NCBI RefSeq assembly: GCF_047249845.1
Contig: NZ_JBKTWO010000001.1
Coordinates: 62,001 to 126,000, forward strand
Reading direction: 5' to 3'
Origin: Thomasclavelia sp047249845
GTDB taxonomy: Bacteria > Bacillota_I > Bacilli_A > Erysipelotrichales > Coprobacillaceae
Length of the DNA: 64,000 bases
A program made the translations under genes and the position numbers. The notes beneath the pieces are model-generated. The model was not told the origin of the DNA, did not search any database, and worked only from the letters and a program-made list of their open reading frames with translations. Numbering within the stretch: the stretch's first letter is position 1; each line of letters opens with the position of its first letter. Of the stretch, positions 16,048-28,100 are shown piece after piece.

Positions 16048-16935
16048 ATGGCAATTAGTGCAAAATTAGTAAAAGAATTACGTGAAAAAACTGGTGCTGG
16101 AATGATGGACTGTAAAAAAGCTTTGGAAGCTTGTGATGGTGATATTGAAAAATCATTTGACTGGTTAAGAGAAAAAGGAATCGCTAAAGCTGCTAAAAAA
16201 GCTGATCGTATTGCTGCAGAAGGATTATCAGCTTTTGTAGTAGATGGAGATACTGCGGCAATCGTTGAAGTAAATTCTGAAACAGATTTCGTTGCTAAAA
16301 ACGCGGAATTCCAAGGTTTAGTTAAAATGATTTGTGAAACTATCGCATCTAACAAACCAGCTGATTTAACTGCAGCATTAAATATTGAACTAGATGGTAA
16401 AAATTTAGAAACAGTTATTGCAGAAGCTAGCGGTAAAATTGGTGAAAAATTAAGTCTTAGAAGATTTGAAGTATTAACTAAAGAAGCTGATGAAGTATTC
16501 GGTGCTTATTCTCATATGGGTGGAAAAATGACAGCTATCGTTAAAGTTGCTAATTCTACTGCTGAAAAAGCTCGTGATATTGCTATGCATGTCGCTGCTT
16601 CAAATCCTCAATATATTGATAGAACTGCTATTCCTCAAGAAGTATTGGATCATGAATTAGCAGTATTAAAAGCTCAAGCAATGGAAGAAAATGCTCAAGC
16701 TGCTAAACCTAAACCAGAAAATATTATTGAAAAAATGGTTGAAGGTAGATTAAATAAAAACTTAAAAGAAATGTGTTTGGTTGATCAGGAATTTATTAAA
16801 AATCCTGATGAAACTGTAGCTAAATTCTTAGGTGAAGGTAAAGTTTTAAGTATGGTAAGATTCCAAGTTGGTGAAGGAATGGAAAAAAGAGAAGAAAACT
16901 TTGCTGAAGAAGTAGCTGCTCAAATGAAGGGTTAA
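16048..16935 (+). CDS. tsf: Elongation factor Ts
   Basis: 295 residues. Nucleotide exchange factor for EF-Tu. The N-terminal UBA-like domain reads LVKELREKTGAGMMDCKKAL, and the EF-Tu-contacting core contains AIVEVNSETDFVAKN and MHVAASNP. AAGGAGATAA precedes the ATG. It is followed by a very strong terminator. In most Firmicutes pyrH and frr come next; here a ~24-kb accessory cassette intervenes before pyrH. Confidence 0.98.
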   Translation: MAISAKLVKELREKTGAGMMDCKKALEACDGDIEKSFDWLREKGIAKAAKKADRIAAEGLSAFVVDGDTAAIVEVNSETDFVAKNAEFQGLVKMICETIASNKPADLTAALNIELDGKNLETVIAEASGKIGEKLSLRRFEVLTKEADEVFGAYSHMGGKMTAIVKVANSTAEKARDIAMHVAASNPQYIDRTAIPQEVLDHELAVLKAQAMEENAQAAKPKPENIIEKMVEGRLNKNLKEMCLVDQEFIKNPDETVAKFLGEGKVLSMVRFQVGEGMEKREENFAEEVAAQMKG

Positions 16936-16943
16936 TTTTATAT

Positions 16944-16977
16944 AAAAGGTTTACAGTTTATTCTGTAAACCTTTTTT
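16944..16977 (+). terminator. Intrinsic terminator after tsf
   Basis: AAAAGGTTTACAG pairs with CTGTAAACCTTTT (13 bp, 6-nt loop), followed by TTTG. Confidence 0.9.
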
Positions 16978-17231
16978 GTTGCCCTATATTAATGATAAAC
17001 TTAAAACTAAGTGGTAAAAATCCAACTGTAGAGATTTCTTGCTACTGATTACTAGCTAAAGATAAGTGTATATCTTAAAGTGTGAATGAAATGAAGCTGG
17101 ATATAAACGTCTGATTTAACGAATAGAAACTATATCTGAGAAGATAAGATGGTACAATATATTTAAGTGTAATAGTATAACAAGGCTATAAGCAGTGTAA
17201 AGAAATTTTTATTATGGAAGGCCTTTAGAAC

Positions 17232-17363
17232 ATGTTGTATGATGTAGTAATGATTAAGATAATCATTTTAAGGGGTCAATTTAAAAGATTAAGAATATTA
17301 ATCATCATTGGTGTTATGTTAGTCTATGAACATAGCATCAAATCAATGATAGATTGGAAATGA
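17232..17363 (+). CDS. Possible 43-residue hydrophobic, basic peptide (doubtful)
   Basis: The frame starts ATG TTG TAT GAT GTA and ends AAA TGA. GGAAGG lies about 10 bases upstream. The peptide has a hydrophobic core (RILIIIGVMLVYE) flanked by lysine and arginine. No promoter was identified. The AT-rich composition makes chance frames of this size common, and a strong RNA hairpin occupies the same bases. It is listed only because it lies beside an AgrC-like signalling cassette that lacks an obvious ligand gene. Confidence 0.15.
   Translation: MLYDVVMIKIIILRGQFKRLRILIIIGVMLVYEHSIKSMIDWK
17300..17355 (+). repeat. Large bulged hairpin in the tsf-TPR intergenic region
   Basis: Stem segments AATC/GATT (17300-17303 / 17352-17355), ATCATT/AATGAT (17304-17309 / 17345-17350) and GGTGTTATGTT/AACATAGCATC (17310-17320 / 17329-17339, two G-U pairs) stack across a 1-nt and a 5-nt bulge, with an 8-nt loop. 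The total is about 21 base pairs. No T-tract follows, so it is not a terminator. Confidence 0.6.
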
Positions 17364-17457
17364 ACTGGATTATTATTTATTTCGTGTATTAAACAGTTTG
17401 ATGTTAAGTGCATGAGATTTTAATTTTTAGCATTTGTTTAACTATGAAAGCAAGTTA

Positions 17458-17530
17458 TCGTAAGAAGAGTACTTTTAATACGTAAAATGTTTTAGTGTTA
17501 ATAGCTTATAAATAATTTAAATGATATAAT
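17458..17530 (+). promoter_or_regulatory. Promoter of the TPR gene with direct repeats (candidate LytTR sites)
   Basis: TCGTAAGAAG (17458) and ACGTAAAATG (17480) start 22 bp apart. An extended -10 TGA-TATAAT (17522-17530) begins 45 bp after the second repeat. There is no good -35 box, as expected for an activated promoter. The same repeat spacing occurs before the giant gene and the response regulator gene. Confidence 0.6.
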
Positions 17531-17579
17531 TTTTGGTAAAGATTGTTTATTGTACATATAAGAAGCAGGGGAAAGATTA

Positions 17580-18956
17580 ATGAAGAACAAAATCCAAATA
17601 TCATTGAAAAAAAAATTAATTTACGGGATAGTTATTTCAATTATATTATCAACAATTTTTATATATCAGCATAATGAAGAAAAAAAGAAACAGAACAAAC
17701 TTCAAATGCTCAGTGATAAATACTATGGAAAAAGTGTAATAGAATATCAGCGTCAAGCGTTTTCTAAAGCTCTTATGTATATAGATAAAGCTATTAGTTA
17801 TGTGAAGAATGAAAAAAATTATCAATTACGTGTGACGATCAATCAGAGCTTGATAGATATAGATGCAATGATTAACGATTATACAAATCTAATTAAATTA
17901 AATAATCAGGATACTGCTTATTTTAATGACCGGGGGAATTTATATTTATCAAAAAATAATTATGAAAAAGCGATAGCTGATTTTGAAAATTCATTAAAAT
18001 TAAAATTAGAACAAGAAAGTATTATCAAATTATTACAAAATACTTATATGCAAATTGAAAAATACGATAAAGCTTATCAATGGGCACAAAAATTATATCA
18101 GTTAAATAATAATGAAGAAAATTATTTACTTTATCTACAAGCTGGCTACTTTAACAAAAAATATGATGAAATTTTAAAGGATGCTTTAAAATCATATCAA
18201 AGTAAACCAAGTGATGCTTTAGCAACAATAGTAGCTAATTGTTATTATCAAAAGGGTAAGTATCCAAAGGCTTTGGAATATTATAATTTAATTAATGAAA
18301 AAAGTAGTGAGATTTATTTATTGATGGGCTATGCTAGTTATTTAAATGAAGATTATCAAAAAGCAAAAGAGTATTTATTATTAAGCAATAATCAAGATGA
18401 AAGTGTATTGGCAATGATTAATGGTTGTGATCAGTATTTAAATAATAGAGGGGAAGAATTAGCTAAATCTAAATTTTTAGATGAAAACGGTAATTTTGTT
18501 AATGACTATTACAAATATTTAGCATATGAATATTATAATCAGAATGATTATTTACAAACAATTAAATATTTATTAATTTATTTAGAAAAAACAAATGATG
18601 CTAGTCAGTATTTTGTATTAGCAAATTGTTATAATTTAATCGAAAATTATGATGAAGCAATTACTTACTATAGTAAATCAATTGATCATAAACTAGAGAG
18701 TGGTAACTGTTATTATAATCGAGGAATAATTTATTTAAATAAACAGCAGTATCAAAATGCCGTTACCGATTTTGAACATAGTTATGAATTAAATATAAAA
18801 CCTGATTATTCTAAATATAATCAAGGAATAGCGTATATGAATATGTCTAAATTTAAAGAATCAACACAGTGCTTTTTAAAGGTAGTTGCAATAAGTAGTG
18901 ATCAAGATCTAATTACAAAAGCAAAAGATATTTTATCAAGATATTATGTTTCATAA
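17580..18956 (+). CDS. Membrane-anchored tetratricopeptide-repeat protein
   Basis: 458 residues. A basic N-terminus is followed by one hydrophobic segment (about 13-30, KLIYGIVISIILSTIFIY), with no cleavage site, so it is probably anchored with the bulk outside. The rest is TPR-like helical hairpins; clear ones include FNDRGNLYLSKNNYEKAIADF, split as FNDRGNLYLSKN and NYEKAIADFENSL, then NCYNLIENYDEAITYYSKS and YYNRGIIYLNKQQYQNAVTDF. TPR arrays scaffold protein complexes. It sits directly upstream of the 6,601-residue protein and shares its promoter repeats, so a role in that protein's export, folding or surface display is plausible but unproven. CAGGGGAAAG precedes the ATG. It ends in its own terminator. 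Confidence 0.88.
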   Translation: MKNKIQISLKKKLIYGIVISIILSTIFIYQHNEEKKKQNKLQMLSDKYYGKSVIEYQRQAFSKALMYIDKAISYVKNEKNYQLRVTINQSLIDIDAMINDYTNLIKLNNQDTAYFNDRGNLYLSKNNYEKAIADFENSLKLKLEQESIIKLLQNTYMQIEKYDKAYQWAQKLYQLNNNEENYLLYLQAGYFNKKYDEILKDALKSYQSKPSDALATIVANCYYQKGKYPKALEYYNLINEKSSEIYLLMGYASYLNEDYQKAKEYLLLSNNQDESVLAMINGCDQYLNNRGEELAKSKFLDENGNFVNDYYKYLAYEYYNQNDYLQTIKYLLIYLEKTNDASQYFVLANCYNLIENYDEAITYYSKSIDHKLESGNCYYNRGIIYLNKQQYQNAVTDFEHSYELNIKPDYSKYNQGIAYMNMSKFKESTQCFLKVVAISSDQDLITKAKDILSRYYVS

Positions 18957-18984
18957 ACGAGCTTATTTTTAAGTTCGTTTTTTT
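18955..18984 (+). terminator. Intrinsic terminator after the TPR gene
   Basis: AAACGAGCTT pairs with AAGTTCGTTT (10 bp with one G-U, 6-nt loop), then TTTT. It separates the TPR gene from the giant gene's promoter. Confidence 0.85.
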
Positions 18985-18988
18985 GATG

Positions 18989-19051
18989 ACGTAAAAAGAT
19001 AGTTATTATAGCGTAGGTGGTTTTAATGATTATTTAAATATACTATATAAT
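18989..19051 (+). promoter_or_regulatory. Promoter of the giant repeat protein with direct repeats (candidate LytTR sites)
   Basis: ACGTAAAAAG (18989) and GCGTAGGTGG (19011) start 22 bp apart. TATAAT (19046-19051) begins 35 bp after the second repeat. The -35 position has no consensus. Architecture matches activator-dependent LytTR promoters. Confidence 0.6.
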
Positions 19052-19106
19052 ATATATGAGTATATATTTTATGTATTCATAAATAGAGAAGAAAGGAGGC
19101 GTAACG

Positions 19107-22100
19107 ATGAAAAAGAAAATCGTAGCATTTGCATTGCTGCTGACATTAGTGATAACCAATATGTCATGTATATGGGCTAATGAAGACTATAAATACCAAT
19201 TGTCATATATTCAAAATGAACAAAATCAAATACTTGACTTCATAACTTTAGAAGATGCTGTTGCAGAAATTCAACAACTTAATAATGCAAGTGGTTTAAA
19301 GTTGAAAGTTACTGATGCTAGTGAAGTGATTGTATTATCAAAGATTATTCAGGAATTAACTTTGGATTTACCGGAAAAAGTAAGTTTACAGATATCTGAT
19401 TGTAGTAAAATAATTTTAGAAAATAAAATTGATGCAGATCTGACAATTAATCAATCAACATTAGTAACAAGTAATGAAGATGATAAAATTAATATCGTTA
19501 AGGGAAGTAAGAATTTTCATTTAGATACAGGTAGTGGTGATGATTTTGTAAATTATTTAAATGATGGAATAATCGATGATAATATTGATGTTTTAAATGA
19601 TGCCTATTTTAATAATGTTGAAACGATTAAGTTAAATAACGTATCACAAATTAATAGTGATGCAGTATTTAGTAATGATGAAAATAATCTTTATATAACT
19701 ACAAGTAAGGCTTGTTATCTACTAGAACAAAAAGCTTATAGTTTTAATGGTAACAGCAGTAAAACTTTAGTTTGGAAAAGTAATATAAGTGGTTATGGAC
19801 AAGAACTTACATTTAATTTAAATAACGATAATAGTAAATTTGAATTAAATCAAATTAATCCTCAAATGACAGTTAAAAAAGCAATACTAGTACTAAAAGA
19901 TTCAAGTGATAGTTTGAAAGTTGCAAAAAATGAACTTTATTTTAATAATGTACTTTTAAAACTAGCAGATATTTCTAATGTTGAAATATCTGCGCGGACA
20001 ATCAGTATTGCTAATGTTGAAGTAGCAGATGATGAAGGTTATCTTAAATTAATAGATAAAATAAATGGTTTAATGTTTAAGGTAAACTTTGATCGAGATA
20101 GGCAAATGCAAATTAACGGTAATATTGTTAAAGTAGCAATTGATAGTGTAATTAATAATCTTGATAAAATAAAAATTGCAGGAAATAACCTGCATTTACA
20201 TGTTATTAATACTACTGTTGCCTTAGATGTTGATTATTTTGGTAGTCCAGGATTATTTTGTTATCAAGAATCAAATGGAATTAATCAAAATAGAAACTAT
20301 GTAATTGATGGTAGAATCGTTAATTTATTGAATTGTGATAATATTAGTATTATCACGGATAAAACTAAAGATTATCATCTTAGGGTAGATATTTCAAAAG
20401 GAATAATTGATATCGATGGTAATAATTTAATTATTAAAGATAATGAAGGTCAGATTATAGAAACGGTTATCTTAAATGATGATTTTAATTTAGTCATTAA
20501 TGGAAATGATTTAGATAGTAATTGGATTTTAACAGTAAATACCCTTTTAAATGGTAAAATCAAAATTATTGGTAATGGGGGAAATGATGTCCTTGATATC
20601 AAGAAATTACAAGCTGATAAGATTAAATTGGAATTTGATGTTGAAGAGATCAATGCTAATTTTGATCAAGATACATCATTAACTGCTCAAGAATTAATTA
20701 TTAATGGCACTGCAAAAAAATTTAATGCTAATTTTGCTAGATTTGAAATTAGTGGGGCATTCAAAGTTATTATGGATCATCACTTGTCATTAGATAATCT
20801 TGCTGGATATGGATTAGGAATTGATTTATCTAGTCAGTTGAAATTAACTAATGGAATGATTAAGGCTAATGATATTGATATTGCTTTAAATAACAAGATT
20901 GAAATTGTTGATCAGGAAGTTAAATCAATGATTAATGTAAATATTGTTAATGCAGTAGAATTGTTTATGGACAATATGAAATTGATTGCAACAATTGGGG
21001 CAGTCAAATTAAAGTCTGATAGTGAAGTGATAATTGATCTTAAGACTGGAAATGGCTCTAGTAATTTATCAGTAATTACTTTAGTCTTAAATAGTCAGGC
21101 AATTAATCAATTAAATGATTGTGAAATTGACAGTGCTTTAGATGTAGTTATTAGTGCTGATAATATTTTTACTGGTAAGTTGATTAGTGATGGTGAATAT
21201 CAAGCAACGGGATCAAGTGAAGCATCAAGTGGAGCATATGTTGTTATTTCAGCAATTAATCTTAAAGCATCTAGTGAAATAGGTGCCAATATTAGATCAA
21301 AAGGTAATGTTGCAATTACAAGTAATGTTACTAATCATGCTGATTTTAGTACTAAAGTTAAAATTGGTGATGGTAATATTGATTTTGAAGGTTTAAAGAA
21401 TTCATTAAATGATATTTTAGATTTTGTAGATGATAAAATTAGTAACAGTAAGATATTAGATTTAGTTAGAAATACTTTAATTGATATTTTAAGTATTATT
21501 AGTTCAATAGATAGTAGCAGCAGTGATTTGAATATGCAATTACTAGGACAACTAGTAGGTTCTGGGGTAATTAATTATATGAATATTATTAATCAAGCAA
21601 ACCTAACTGGTAATCTAAAAATTGTTGGAAATATTCAGATTTTGGCTAATCGCGATGATATTATTACAATTGTAGCTGATGGTAGTGCAATTAAAGAAAC
21701 TGGTTATTTTCAAAAAACACCAGGTGCTGGAGTTGCTCTTACACTCAATATAATTTTAGTTGATCAAAAAGCTTCATTAAATTCTGTAAAGACATTAGCT
21801 GATACACTGACAATTAGCAGTTTGGCAAACAGTAAATATGATATTAATGTCAAAGGCGGTTATGTAAAAGAAGGATTTGGTAGTGGTGGCGCTATTAATG
21901 GTAATTTTATTACAATTGATAATCAAGCTATCATTTGTAAAGATAGTAATTTAGTCCTTGAACAAGATGTAGTTGTTAAAGCTAAGGAAGATACAGCGAT
22001 TACAATCATTAGCGATGCTAATGGTGATGGTGGCAGCTTTGGCAGTGCTATAGGATTATTAGTTTATTTAGATAATGTTAAAAGTATTATAGAAAATAAT

Positions 22101-25100
22101 ATAACTTTTAATAAAGTTAGTAATTTAAATATTGAAGCTGTTTCTAATGCAATGATCAAAAATGATATTATGGCAGGAGGAAATGGAGGAACTTCAAAGG
22201 CACCAGCATTTGGTGTTAATGTATTGGTTAGTAGAGTAGAAGTATTGTTAGATAGTGGGGATGTTATTAATGCTAAAGACATTAATATTTATGGTGAAGC
22301 AGTTAAAACACTAACTTCAAATCTAACAAGTAATTTATTAGCAGGAACGCCTGGTTTAGGCAGTTCGGTAGGAATTAATATTATTAGTGGTAAAGTAGAT
22401 GCTAAATTATTACGAAGTGTTAATATTGATAACTTGAATATTTCGACTAAATATAATACTCGTAGTGATCTAGTAGTTATTGCATCACCTGATGGTGAAA
22501 TTAATCAAGAAGATGATTTGTCTATTAAGGATTTTGCACCCTCAAAAATCTATGATAATGTTCGTAAGTCAATTAGTAATTCAATTGATAATATTACAAC
22601 TTCAATCAAAGATTTTAATTTATTAGATAACTTATTTAAAGTTGAATATGATACTACTGAAGGTGAAGTAGCAAAAGCTTCAACAGTAGTTGGCAATGTA
22701 GTAATTGGTGAAGCTAATGCAATAATTGGTGAAAATGTTAAAGTAAATGCTAAGGGCAATGTAGATGTTTTAGCAAAGGCAGCAGTTAATTTATACTGTC
22801 TAGCTTATTCAAATGTTGAAGGTCAAGATGGAAAATCAGGTGGAGCTGCAGCGGTAGCGGGAATTATTGTTAAATATGCAAATAATGCATTAGTCAATGG
22901 TGATATCGTAGCTGCCAATCTAACTGTTAAATCAGTTACTGATGAAGTTGAAAAAATTATTGATTTAGATAGTAGTAAAATTGCTACCAATGATACTAAT
23001 ACGTATATTTTATCAACTGTTTCTGGAACTGGTGGAGCAAATAGTTCTAAGAGTGGTTCAGTTGTAGTTGCTTATATTAGCCAAAATTATCAGGCTAAAG
23101 TGACTGGAAATGTTGATTTATCAGGAGCATTTGAGGTGATTAGCAGTGTTCATGAAAAAATTCTAACTAGTGCTTTAGCTAGTCCTGATGTTGAATTTGG
23201 TGTTAAGATTGGATGGAAAGCTAAATCTAAAGGTACTGGAATTGGGGTCAGTGTTAATTTTGTGGATACACAAGTAAAAGCAATAGTTGGAGATGAAAAT
23301 AAAAAAGTTACTATCAAGGCTGATCGAATTAAAGTATTAGCTGACTATGCCACTGATACAACAGTAGTAGTAGAAATAGGTGAAACGAATTCAATGGCAT
23401 CTAATAAATCTACTATGGATGGGGCAGTAGCAGTCAACTTAATTGAACCAGTTATTAATGCTAAAATTAATAATGTTAACTTAGATATAACAAATGATTT
23501 AGATGTAAATGCAAATTATACTGGAAGTACGAATACTAAAATAGCTGCTCAAGCTTCAGCCGGTAGTAAAAGCAATGGGGGAACAGTTTCATATTTATTG
23601 ATTCGTTCTGATTTAGAGGCTAGTGTAAATGCTGATGGTAAAGTGGGTAAAACAGCTAGTATTCTTTCTAATGCTGATATCTTTAATGATTTGTATGCTG
23701 AAGCAACAGCTGAGGGTGCATTGATTGGTAAGTATACCCAAGTTTTGAATATTGATTTTAAAGCTGAATTAAAAGCTCAGTTTAAAGGTAAAACAACACC
23801 TTTATCTTCTCTGGCAAGTAAAATTGCTGGTAAATTTGGGGGAACTGGAGGAACTTCGCTATCAACGGGTCTGTTAGCATCTAAAGATGTAACAACACCA
23901 GACACTAAAGATCAATCTGGTGGTGAAAAACAAAAAGGGAATCAGGTATCCATCAGTGCAGCTTTATCAATGATGATGCTTGAAAATACTGTTAAAGCTT
24001 TTGCAACTGGTGGTCTAACGGTTGGTAAATTGAATGTTACAGCTTTAAATAATTCAAATTATCATATTGTTAGTGTTGGAAATGCTAAAGCTAATAAAAC
24101 TGCTGTTTCGTTAGGAGTTGCTGTAGTCTTTAGTGAAAATAATACAACAGCATATATTGGTGATGTTACAAGTAATGGAACTATCGATGTTAATGCAACT
24201 AATCGAGTAAATTATGATGATAAATATTTAAATGATTTAACTATTTCAGTTTACAATAAAGCAAAAGCTAAAAGTGATATTGGAGGCGAAGATAGTGGTT
24301 CGTTAACTTTGGCAGGGGCTGGAGTTTATTTAGAAGTAAATGATCGTACAGCAGCCTATATTAGTAATGGTGCTAAGGTTATCGCTCAAGATAAAATTAG
24401 TTTAAATGCTCAAGAATTCTCTAAGTATGCGATTAGAGCTTTAGCATATAGTACTAGTAATGAAACTAAAGGTAATGGAATTGGCCTTGGTTTTGCAATG
24501 TTGAATATTAATAGTGCTTTAGAAAGTTATATTGATCAAAATGCTTATGTTAAAGCAAGTGATCTCGATATTCTTTCAAATAAATATGATGTTGATTCAA
24601 ATAAATTTAAATTTGAAATTGAGTTTCCAGATCTTGATTTAGGAAATTTAACTGATTTAGATAGCGAAATCATTGATAAATTAAAAGAACAGTTACTACA
24701 GGCAACCGCATTTTTATCAATGCATAATTATTATGTAGATGTTTTAGGTGGTAGTACTGATTCTAAAGGCAGCTTTAATGCTTCTGGAGCAGCAGGCGTA
24801 ATTCTCTTTAAAGATAAACTACGCAGCTATATTAGTGATAATGCTATTATTGAATTAATAGGGAAATTAAATATCAATGCTAACTGTGATACTTCATTAA
24901 TGATGATTACAGGGGCATTAGCTACTACTGAAACAACAGCTGTAGGATTGAATTGCATCATGGTTGAAAATGAAAATATAGTTGAAGCTTTTATTGGTAA
25001 AAATTGTAATATTAATGCTAGATCTTTAAATATCAGTGCTAAAGATGATAAAGAGGCATTGATGGTTGGAGTTGCTGCAGGTAAATCGGAAAAGGCTACT

Positions 25101-28100
25101 ATTGGTGGTGCGGTAAATGTGATTTTATCAAATAATCAAGTAAATGCTTATGTTGATGAACATAGTAAGTTATTTATTGTTGAAGATTTAACAATTTTAG
25201 CTGAAAATTTATTTGAGTCTGATAATATTATGTTAAATGGATTTATTGGCGGTAAATTTGGAATGGCAGCAAGTGTTTCTTTTATTGATTTTACTGGAAA
25301 TACTTATGCAGGAATTAAAGATGGTGTTGTAGTTGCTGGATTTAATAAGCTTGACAGTTTTGCTGGCAGTTTATCAGTAAAAGCAGTTGCTAAAGAAGAT
25401 ATCATGACCGTAATTTTTGGTGGTGGTTATTCATCATCAGCTGCTGTTGAGGGAACTGTTGCTTATAAAAATATTAATTCTACAATTAAAGCCATAATTG
25501 GTGATAATTGTGATATAAAGGTCAAACAATTAAATTTAGATGCAGACAGCAATACTAGAATGCTTGGTATTTTAGGTGGTATTACTGTTAGTAAAGGTGG
25601 AGCTGTTGGTGGTGCTAGTGATTCAAATAATTATAAAAAGCATATTTATAGTAAAATCGGGGCTAGCCGAATCAATACCAAGTATAATCTATCAGTTAGT
25701 AGTAATAGTACTGACTATGTTTTATCAATCGTAATTGGAGTTGGAGGCAGCAAAACAGTAGCCTTAAATGGTTCAATACCAGTAACGATAATTGAAAATG
25801 AAATTGAGGCATCACTTGATGGTGATGATGAAGAAATTACAGTTGGTGAGGATTTATTGATTAACACGCTTCATAATTTAACATTAGTTGAATATGCGGG
25901 TTCCCTTAATGCTTCAAAAGTAGCTGTTGGAGCAGCTGTAACAACGATTACAGTTACAGGGTCATTAAAAGCTTATCTAAACGGTCGTAATATTAATGCT
26001 AAATCAGTTAGTGTTAAAGCAATTAAAGAAGACGATTATAATGTTGGTTCGATCTCTGGTGGGGCTGCTAGCAGTGTAGCTGCTGAAGGGGCTGTTCTTA
26101 CATTATTAGTAAATAGTGAAGTATTAGCTATAATTGGTAAAGATAGTCAATTAAATTTGGCTGGAGATTTAAGTGTTTTAGCAAGTAATAAAATAACCAA
26201 TATTTCATGTACTGGAGCCTTATCAGCAGCTGGTTCAGTTGGAGTTGGAGCAAGTGTTGTAACCCTTACTTTATCTAGTCAAGCTAGCTGTATCATTGAT
26301 GAAAATGTTATTGTTAAGGGTAGTGAAAATGTTGTAATAGTTAGTGATGTCGATTATCAATTTGATATTTATGTTGTTGGTTTTGCAGCAAGCGGTTCAG
26401 TAGCTGTTGGGGCTAATGTGATTACGATTGTTTTTGATAGTGTTGTGAATGCTAAAATAAATAAGAATAGTAATATTAGCGGTGATGGCAGTCTATTGAT
26501 CATGGCTCGTGAAAATCAGCATTTAGATGCAAAATTAGGTGGTATTGCTGGAGCTGGTGCGGTTGGTATTAATGCTTCAGCTATTACGATGGTAGTATCT
26601 TCTAACGACAATATCGAAATCGGTGATAATACTATTATTAATTTATCTGGTAATAAAAATGCCAGCTATGATGGAATTATTGCTACGGGAATTAAAATCT
26701 CGGCGTTTGCTAATCAGGAATATTATACTTATTTAGCAGTGGCATCAGGTTCAGGTACTGTTGCTGTAAATGCTAATGCAGTTGTTTTAATTCTCAAAAA
26801 TAAGGTTGGTATTAACAGTGGTGCAATGAGTTCGTTGACGACAAGCAAAGATGTTAATATTAATGTTGAAAACAATACAGATTTAAAAGCCTATATTGGG
26901 GCTTTAGCTATCAGTGGTACTGTTGCTGTGGTACCAGGGGTATTATATGTTAACTCAACTAAGAGTGGCAAAATTAATTTATTAAGTGATATCAATGGTG
27001 CTGATGTTAATATCAATAGTTTTGATTCAAGTAATTTTGAGGGAATCTTAGTTGGTGCTGGTGGTTCAATAGTAGCAGTTAATGGTATTGCTTTAGTCTT
27101 AATGATCGATGATACGGTAGCATCTAATGTTAATGGTGGTACAATTAACGCTGTTAATGTTGATGTACAAGCAGCAAATAAAGTTAAAAATCGCATTTTA
27201 ACAGGAACTTTTAATGCTGGTGGAGTAGCTGTTGGTTTACAAACGATCGTCATTATGATGAATAGTTCAATCGATGCAGCAGTTAATCATGTTAATGCTA
27301 ATTCATTAGTAGTTAAGGCTGCGGGAATTGAGGATTTTGATAATATTGCGGCAATTGGCGGCAGTGCTGGTGGAGTAGCTGTAGCAGGTAGTGCGCTAGT
27401 AATTATTTTAAACAATATAGTCAGTGCTAAAATCAATGCACAAGCAAATGTCAAAGCGAATACAATAATCGTTGAAGCTGATGATGATATTATAATTGGA
27501 GCTAATGCTGGTAGTGCCGGTGTTGGAGCAATTGGAGCTGGAGCAGCAGTCAATGTATTATTAATTAAAAATACAATTAATGCTCAAGTTGGCCATGATG
27601 CTTTGCTTACGGGTATTAATGGCAATTATGCTACGTCAATAAAGGTCTTAACCAAAGTAACTCGGGATATTAAAGCCATAACTGCTTCAGCAGCTGTTGG
27701 CGGTGTTGGTATTTCAGGTAATGTTCTTGTTTTAAGTATTGGTAGTGTGGTTGATTCTCAAATGAATGAAGCACTTAAAATTAATAATCAGAACCAGATT
27801 GTAGAAATACAAAATGCAATTAATAAAATAGATTTATCAAATGCTCAAAATGTTGCTGGTGGTGATTTAGAAGTTGATCTTGGCCAGGCAGTTAATGCAG
27901 CTAAGGTAAGTGATAGTAATAGTGCCATCGTTGAACAAGGAGCATATCTTAAAGCTAATGATGTGGAAATAATTGCTGATGATAAAACAACTTTAACGGT
28001 ATTAACAGGAGCTGCTACAGCTGGTTTAGTTGCTTCAGTTGGAGCTGCAGTATCAGTAATTACAATTGGTAATAAAGTAAATGCAATAGTCAATGGTAAT

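Larger units (their letters stand above)
16978..17457. other. Long intergenic stretch without a recognised gene, rich in hairpins
   Basis: About 480 nt between the tsf terminator and the direct repeats of the next promoter. No tRNA-like T-loop or known riboswitch core was recognised. Local hairpins are AAGATA/TATCTT (17059-17076), AATGATTA/TAATCATT (17249-17267) and a large one at 17300-17355. A 43-codon open frame (17232-17363) with a GGAAGG 10 bases upstream crosses the large hairpin. It could be an unannotated small RNA, a peptide gene or decayed sequence. Confidence 0.5.

Noticed and set aside
16978..17457. tRNA, tmRNA or known riboswitch in the tsf-TPR gap
   Set aside because: No GGTTCRA-type T-loop, acceptor-stem pairing or recognised riboswitch core was found by eye; left as unknown structured sequence.
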